A stretch of 64,000 nt of DNA from Achatina immaculata. Taxonomy: Eukaryota > Mollusca > Gastropoda > Stylommatophora > Achatinidae. Of the stretch, positions 52,718 through 61,000 are shown piece after piece (position 1 is the first letter of the stretch; each line of letters starts with the position of its first letter). Below the pieces are notes generated by a model. The model ran no database searches and was not told the origin of the DNA. It saw nothing but the letters and a program-made list of their open reading frames with translations. The stretch covers positions 31,992,814 through 32,056,813 of the forward strand of contig CM019691.1 in the NCBI GenBank assembly GCA_009760885.1. The letters are read 5' to 3'. The translations under genes were made by a program, and so were the position numbers.

Positions 52718-54967
52718 AGAATACCCAGTGCTCTTGCACAATACTGATATATATATAAATTTTTTTTTTTCATTGATTCATTCATTTGCATGTCCCTTGC
52801 GGAACTTTGCCTCCCAAACAGCACTCCTGTAGGCCTCTCGGTTGTGAGCAAGATGGCCTGCTGTTGCTGCATCCATTTGCAGATCGTCAACGATGTCTTG
52901 CAGCCATCTTCGTTTTGGTCTTCCTCTCTTTCTTCTTCCCATTATGTATCCTTCCAATATGGTCTTCTCTAAATTATTATGACGTTTAATGTGTCCAAAA
53001 TATTTGAGTTTTCTCTGTTTAATCCTGTTTACTAGCCAGCCTTCTTCAATATTAAGCTCTTGAAGTATAGATATATTTGTTCTTTTTTGTGTCCACGATA
53101 TTTGGAGAACTATTCTGTAGCATTTACGTTCAAAGGCATTTATGTGTTTCTCAGCTGTTTTGTTAAGTGTCCACGTCTCACATGCATATGTTGTGATGGG
53201 AAAGATGCATGCCCTCAAAAATCTTAATTTTGTGGTTCTGTCTGCTACTCTCCACAGATTCTTTATTTGTTTTACTTTCTGAAGAGCGATGGATGTCGTC
53301 CTTTTAATTTCCCTCATTGTATCTCCATTATTAGTTAGTAGTGATCCAAGATATTCAAAACTCTCCACTTCTTCCAGTTTTTCCTCATTGATACATATTT
53401 CAGCTGCCTTGTTTGTTTTGTCAGTTGTCATCAATTTAGTTTTCTTTGCATTAAGATAGAGGTTCTGCTCTTCGCTGTTCTTACGGACTGACATAATTAG
53501 TTTTTCCATTCCTTTTTGTGTTGTGGACAGTAATACTGTGTCATCAGCATATCTAATCTCTGGTATTTCATAACCTCCAATTGTTATGGCATCGTAATAT
53601 TCTTTGTCTACATCTTCTCTAACATTTCTCTTTATATTTTCAGTATACAAGTTAAATAAGTAGAGTGACAATATGCACCCTTGACGGGTGTGTGTACATC
53701 ACAAAAGCATTAAAATTGGTAGTGACGCAAAAAAACACACTATACCACCATCATTACCACCTCTCAAAATCTAATTAGGAAAACGGAACAAAAAGCCATT
53801 AGAAGTGAATGGCAAAAAAATAATTAATCTTCTTCTTCTTTGTTCGCTTCTATCGCCAAGATCGCCCCATGCTGCTACTGAATTTGCTCCTGTGATCCTC
53901 GAGATAGATCTCATTTAGGATGGAGGGTAAGAGCATCAGGAAGCTGTGGTCCATATTCCTGGTGGGTCACTGAAGGGGGATTACGTGACACTGTGGTTTT
54001 CGTTGCACCAGAGAGCTTCGAGTCTGACTTTCCTCAGAGGAACCTCGACGTAGTTTGGATATGAAATCCGCCGGGTGAGAGACGGTTGTCCGACTTCAGC
54101 GTTCTGTGGTCGTGGCCGCTACCCTTCCTGTCGGCGACCAGAACGTAGCTTTATTCAATGAGGACGCATCCTCGCCAGGAGTAGGTTTCACCCATGGGTT
54201 AAGCCGGTTAGGCAGATTTTCTCAGTTCGGGTGTACATAGGACGTGGCAGGCCTCTAGAGCAGAGGTGCCGTGACATGGATAGTCATCGAGTTTCATCCT
54301 GGGTTAAGCCGGTTTAGGCATATTGCCCCATAGTGTATATAGGGCGTGGGGGCCTTAGACAGAGGTGCCGTGATATGGTTAGCCCCACCGCGAGACTACT
54401 GGCCATACCGATTAAACTTCACTTAAACCTTTCCATCGCCTTTCCCACTGCGGCGCCGAGCGGCAACCCTAATCGCATCGTTCTTCCAAGCCGGGAAGAG
54501 TTTCACACCACCTACGACAGTCGAAGAATCTCGCCATGCGCTGAAATAATTAATAAATCCCACATCAAAACCATCACATGGATATACTGTCAAGGCCATG
54601 CCGGAGTCGACAGAAACAACAAAGCCGACGAGCTAGCAGCAAGGGCCAATCCAGAGGCCCTCATCAAAATAGACAAATCGGTTGTATACAAATCCATCAA
54701 GCAAAACCTCGACGAACAAATGCGAAGCAACTTCCTCCAAAATAGCTATCACATAGGACTCAATGCATTACATGTAGCCAAGGGCAGGGGTTGTAAATCC
54801 CCACTAAATACTAGATCATGAAGCTAAACACAATCAACGCAGCATTTAAGTTATTTCCCTAAAGCCACTGAAGGAAATTCTGATGTCAAGGGCCGAACAC
54901 GTAAGGGTATGCTCCAATTGTAATGAGGCCGCTCCCCAGGACCAGCAACTCCCCTTTTTACAGTGGC

Positions 54968-55013
<46 letters not shown>

Positions 55014-58000
55014 ATCTCTCTCTCTCTCTCTCTGAACCTTAAGTGCCCAGGGCACATGGGGCTTCCGCAAGGGTTTTCCACAAATGCCTGTCTTTCGCCT
55101 TTTTTTCTGCTCTTGCCCAGGTGAGCCCTCTATTGCTCAACATCCTTTCTGTTGTTCTTCTCCATGTCTCTTTTGGTCTACCCTTACTTCTGCTCCCCTG
55201 TGGTGTCCATCTTAGTGCTATTTTTGGTAGTGAGTTGTCAGTCATTCGGAGCACATGTCCCAACCATCGCCAGCGTCTTTCCTCAATAATTGTTGTCAGT
55301 GGTTTCATCTGCATTTCTGCCAATAAGATGTTATTTCTTATGGTGTTTGGCCAAAATATTTTTTTAATTCTACGTAAACATTTAGTCTGGAAAGAATTCA
55401 ACTTGTTTTCTATGGTTTTGGTGATTTTCCAGCATTCACTTCCATAGAGTAGTACACTTAGAACATTACTCTTAAATATCCTGATTTTCATATTTATGCT
55501 TAGTTTATTTGATTTCCATATATTCTGTAGCATTGCAAAAGCCTGGTTTGCTCTAGTAAGTCTGCTGTTGATGTCCTCTTTGCTGTCTCCATTTTCTACT
55601 ACTCTGCTGCCAAGGTATACAAATTCGTTGACCTCCTCCACTAACTTGTTATCTACTCTGAGTACATTTCTGTTGTTCACATTTTGCTTCATTAACTTTG
55701 TCTTTCCTACGTTGATCTTTATATATATGTAATAGTAAAGGTAAATTTCCTATTTCCATGCCATTAAGGCATATTGGGGAATACAATGTTGGACCTGCTA
55801 CTCGGCCTTTTGGCTAAGATCAAAGTGGCCGAGGTGAAAGTGTTCTCATTGCAGGTACCCTGATCAACATGCCCCTTGGTCAAAACAAAAGTGTCGTTAT
55901 TTTTGAACAAATTGAGATGTTCGAAACCTACCCTGCACATTGAATACAGGGGGCAGGATCCACGTCTCATTACGGGTGGACCCGGTTTGCAGTACCACAG
56001 AGTCACGGCCTGTTGTTTTCGTCGTCTTAAAAAAAGAAAGTTAGGCGCGTATTTTTCATGACCTTCGGCATATAAAAGTGTGATGTGGTCAGTATCACGC
56101 CTGGCCGCTTTACCTTCCCAGATTTCTCTGGTACCCATTTTTAGAGGGTGGGTGAACCCCAAGGCCTTCTTTAGGTGTGTACCAGAAAAATCCCATTGCT
56201 GGGACTGAACCCGATACCACCGGATTAGCAAGTATATATACATGCTGATGATACATTATTACTGTCCACAGCACAAAAAGGAATGGAAAAACTAATTATG
56301 TCAGTCCGCAAGAATAGTAAAGTTCAAAACCTCTAGCTTAAAGCGAAGAAAACTAAATTGATGACAAAACAAATAAGACAGCTGAAATATGCATCAATGA
56401 GGATAAATTGGAAAAGGTGGAGAGTTTTGAATATCTTGGATCATTACTAACTAATAATGGTGATACAATGAATTTAAAAGGAGAACATCTATCGCTCTTC
56501 AGAAAGTAAAAGAACTAAAGAATATGTGGAGAGGAACTGACAGAACTACAAAAATAAAATTTTTAAGGGCATGCATCTTTCTCATCGCAACATATGCCTG
56601 TGAGACTCTTTCCGTGCGTATGATCGAATTTTCGACACTTCCGGTGGTCCCTAAGCGTGCGTATGGTCGAAAATTCGACATTGTTTGTTTCATTAAAACA
56701 AGTGGTGTAACATTTAGATTGTACATATTTCGTCTGCGATTCCGGTGACACTTTCAAAATGGAGAATGCGTGCCTAGTTACGAGCGATAACAAGGACGAG
56801 AAGCATGGAAATCTTTCAATTTTTGACGATGTAGATAGGGGTATGGACATAGCCTATGGCCACCCCGCTGCTCTTGAATGTTTTCTAAGTAGATTTAGAC
56901 ATATTTAGACGACTGGAGAAGTAGTTATGAGTAGTTAGGAGGTTATTTCAGACATTCATTCAACGGAAATGCAATACGGAGTCGCAATACGAGATCGACA
57001 AGTAGATCTACACATCTTAGATGGTAAGTAGGGGTAAGTAGCGCGAATCTAGACCTAGCCGATGGTGCGCTGGCCACAATCAGTGTCTAAAAACATCACA
57101 TCACTTATTTTTTCCTAAAAAACTCTGGATTTATGAAATTTTCATTCATTTAGCTATACTTTGACACATATTACTTATACGGAAGTACATGGAAATACTG
57201 TTTTCCATTCCATTTTACAACTAGACCCCCTTACAGTCAAGACCCGCGTTTTTCCTCCCGCACGGAAAGAGCTGAGAAGCACATAAATGCCTTTGAATGT
57301 AAATGCTACAGAAGAGTTCTTCAAATACTAGGGTCATACCGAAAGTCTTGAGCAATTTTTTTTAAAAATCAGAATTTATAAATTGAAAAAATGTATCACC
57401 TTAATTTGCATCCTTTTCTTCACTTTTCAACATAATCTCCATTTCTATGCACACATTTTCCCCATGGCTCTGCAAGTTTGAAAATACCCTCCCGGTAGAT
57501 TTAAGTTCCAGCTGACCGAAGTCACGGACGCATTGTTTTCTGGACGTTCTCTCCTGTGTCCTAGAGATGGCATTGCATTTGTTCTTTCACAAACCCGAAA
57601 AGATGGTAATCACTTGGTGCCAGGTCGGAACTATAGGCAGGGTGTGGAGGAATTTCCCAACCTATTTTCTGAATTTCCGCAGTTGTCCAGCGACCAGAGT
57701 GAGGCGGAGCGTTGTCTTGGTGCAGGATGATTTTTTTTTTCCAGGGCGTTTATCGCGCAATGCACGACTGAGCTTCAAAAGGGTTTCCACATAACGACCA
57801 GCATTTATGGTTTCACTACGTTCGAGAAATTCAACCATAATGCACCCCTCTCATCATCATCATCATCAAGTGCCGTGCCGACTGGCGTTGGCTATTATGC
57901 TTCTCCAGAGTACCCGATCCTTTATGCAGGCATGAGACCCCTCTGCATATCCAAAAACTGTTCCCATAACCTTCCCAGCAGAATGCATTGTCTTTCCTTT

Positions 58001-61000
58001 CCTCTTGGTTGGAGAATTGAAATAGTGCATTCTATACTATTTGTTTCAGGCGCATAACGAAGAAACCAGCTTTCATCTACTGTCACAATACTCATAAAAA
58101 ATTCACTGCCTTTGTTTCGATATCTCTGAAGAAGGTCTTGAGTGATGGTTTCTCTCACAGCTTTGTGATCTTCAGTCAACAAAAGTGGGACCCAGCGGGC
58201 ACACACTTTTCTATAGCCTAGGGTTTGGATCATTTCCTGTACTGCATTGTGTCATACTCCAAGATTTACAGCGATTTCAGACATTGTGATTCTGTCTTGT
58301 TTAGTGATGTCGTCAGCCCTTTCCACGTTGCGTTCAGTTAGGACAGTTCGAGGGCGACCGCTGCGAGGCATATCTTGGATGCTAATGTTTCCATCTTTGA
58401 AAACTTTCACCCACATCCTAACACTGCTAGCACCCATACACACATCTCCATACGCAAGTTGAAGTCTCTAGTGAATTTCAGCGGCGGGGATTTCCTCTTT
58501 AATGAGGAACTCAATAACAGTACGTTGACGAACCGAGACTTTAGCACCCGCCATTTTGTTTCTGCTCCGCGTGGTCACGTGACACATTATGGTGACGTCA
58601 TATGATCTCTACATGAAGTTGAAAGGATGCAGTTAAGATGATACATTTATATTTTCTCAATCTATAATTTTTAAAAAAAAAATTTTTGCTCATGACTTTT
58701 GGTACGACTCTCGTATCATGGACACACACACAAAAAAAAAAAAAAACCCAACAAATATATCCATGCTACAAGAAATTGATATTGAAGAAGGTTGACTAGC
58801 AAAGAGGATTAAACAGAGAAAGCTTAAATATTTTGGACACATTAAACGTCACGATAATTTAGAGAAGATCGTATTGGAAGGATACATAATGGGAAAAACA
58901 AAGAGAGGACGACTAAGGCGAAGATGGCTACAGGACATCATTGATAGTCGGCAAATGGATGTATCAGCAGCAGGGATCTTGCTTACAACCGAAAGACCTA
59001 CAAGAGAGCTGTTAGAGAGGCAAAGTTTCGCAAGGAACATGCAAATGACATATATATATATATATATATATCCACATATATAACACAGTCTTGCTCACAA
59101 CCGAGAGGCCTACAGGAGTGCTGTTTGGGAGGCAAAGTTCCGCAAGGGACATGCAAATGAATGAATGAATGATAACACAGTATGTATAGAGAGAAAACTT
59201 AAATATTTTGGACACATCATGATAATTTAGAGAAGACCGTATTGGAAGTATACATAATGGGAAAAAGAAAAAGAGGAAGACCAAAACGAAGACATCGTTG
59301 ACGCTCTGCAAGCAAATGAATGAATGAATGAATGTATACAGTATATATATATATATATACACAGGAAACTCTCTACCGCAGAGAGCGGAACAACAACACA
59401 ACTCCTTCAGATCATCAGAGGAAGTACCCCCCCCCCCTCAGACAAGTGTTTCGGCCCTTTAAACTCCTGACACTCTAAGGGGGGTGGGCCCCTCTGGGTC
59501 ATGACTCCCAGAGGTCTTATGAGTTGTTGCTTTTTTTTTTCCCCGGTCCCGGGATTGAACCCATGATCTTCCAGTTGCCACTGCACTTTTTTGAAGTGCA
59601 TCTTTAGCGATTCAGCCACGGAGGACTGGTATTGGTTGTGGCATATGAAATTACTTATGTTCCCAATGCTTGTTTCGCATACTCCACAGCCAGCATGAGC
59701 CCTTTTCTGCTGTTTCTGAAAGGCTTCTCAATGCCCTTGCTCTTGCTTGTCCCTTTATGCCCAGTTGCTTACATAGGTCATATGCTGATGTTGCTACGAA
59801 TCCTTTTGCTCCCACTTCTACAGCTATCACTTTTGCCCTGATTCCTGCCCCCTGCCTCAGTTGCTTGACCAGATCATTGTACTTCTCCAATTTGAATAAA
59901 TGCTGTTCCTCTATTCTAGTTTCGTATGGGACCGTAAGCTCAATCATTATTAATTCCTGTTTTTTTGTGGAGTACACCACAATATCGGTCGCATTCTTGT
60001 GTTCTTGATGGCAGTCGGGTATTCTCTTCTTCCTGGAAGGTCCGCTATCACATCCCAGTCATTTGAATCATCTAGCAGTGATGGTAAGGGAATGTCCCTG
60101 ATTTCAATATCTGATGTCGTACCAGCACCTATGAAATATTTAGGTGGGACCTCAACTCTTTTGCTGTTATTTGCTTTATCTTTTGCCCTGTCTATGATGG
60201 CTACTAGTTTCTGCAAAACTCTGTTGTGCCGCCAGGTGTACCGTCCTTTGCTCTTTGTTGTCCAAACTCTACATGCTGACAGCACATATTCCAATGTTTG
60301 CCTTTCGTTGCAGAGAGGGCACTTTGTGTCTTCTGATACACCCCATTTGTATAGGTTGGAGCCTGTAGGCAGAAGGTCATAAGTAGCTCTGATGATAAAG
60401 CTGAGCCTCAAGGGTGCCATTTTCCAGATGTCATTCCATGTTAGTGATCTCTGCAGGACTTCCTTCCATGTTGTCCGTTGCCCTGTGATTGTTGGACTGC
60501 CTTCTGGACCCGCTTGTCATCCTCTGAATTCCTTACTTCACTGATGATCATATCTCTTCTTTCTTTGCAGGAGGCCTTTGACCACCATTTGATTTCGCCA
60601 TGACCAAATCCCCTTCTGTTGGTATGGGTGTATCCTATTACTTCTTTCAGCTCCTGTGTTTCCCTGGCTGTGGTCACTTCCTCATCTACTTTCCATTTTC
60701 GTCCAGTTTTAAGTGTTGGCTGCACTCCTCGTACCACCGGATCTGTAGATTCTTGTAGCATCATTGCAAGTCTTGTTTTTCCTACCTTGTATTCTTCAAC
60801 CACAGATCTGAATGGCAGCTGCAGTTTGCTCTTCTTGCAGTACAGCGCTACATCAGTTAATCCTGGTGGTACGCCCATCCACTTTCTTATGGCTTTATTT
60901 ATCTTTCTTTCGACTGCCTCTACTGTGCTGGTACTTACTTCGTAAATGAGTAGTGGGCACATCAGTTTTGGAATCATCATGAACTGGAGGCACCATATTT

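Larger units (their letters stand above)
56236..59060 (+). mobile_element. LINE-A copy carrying two nested DNA transposons
   Basis: LINE-A pieces: 56236-56605 (YADDTLLLST-like, YLGSLLTNNGDTM), 57272-57327 (AEKHINAFECKCYRRVLQ) and 58714-59045 (C-terminal domain to GCAAGGAACATGCAAATGA). The two gaps are the MITE 56606-57271 and the mariner 57328-58713. Several frame lesions. Confidence 0.82.

Noticed and set aside
55801..55990. Functional U2 snRNA gene
   Set aside because: Only the first about 25 bases and perhaps the last stem match; the branch-point pairing segment is missing.
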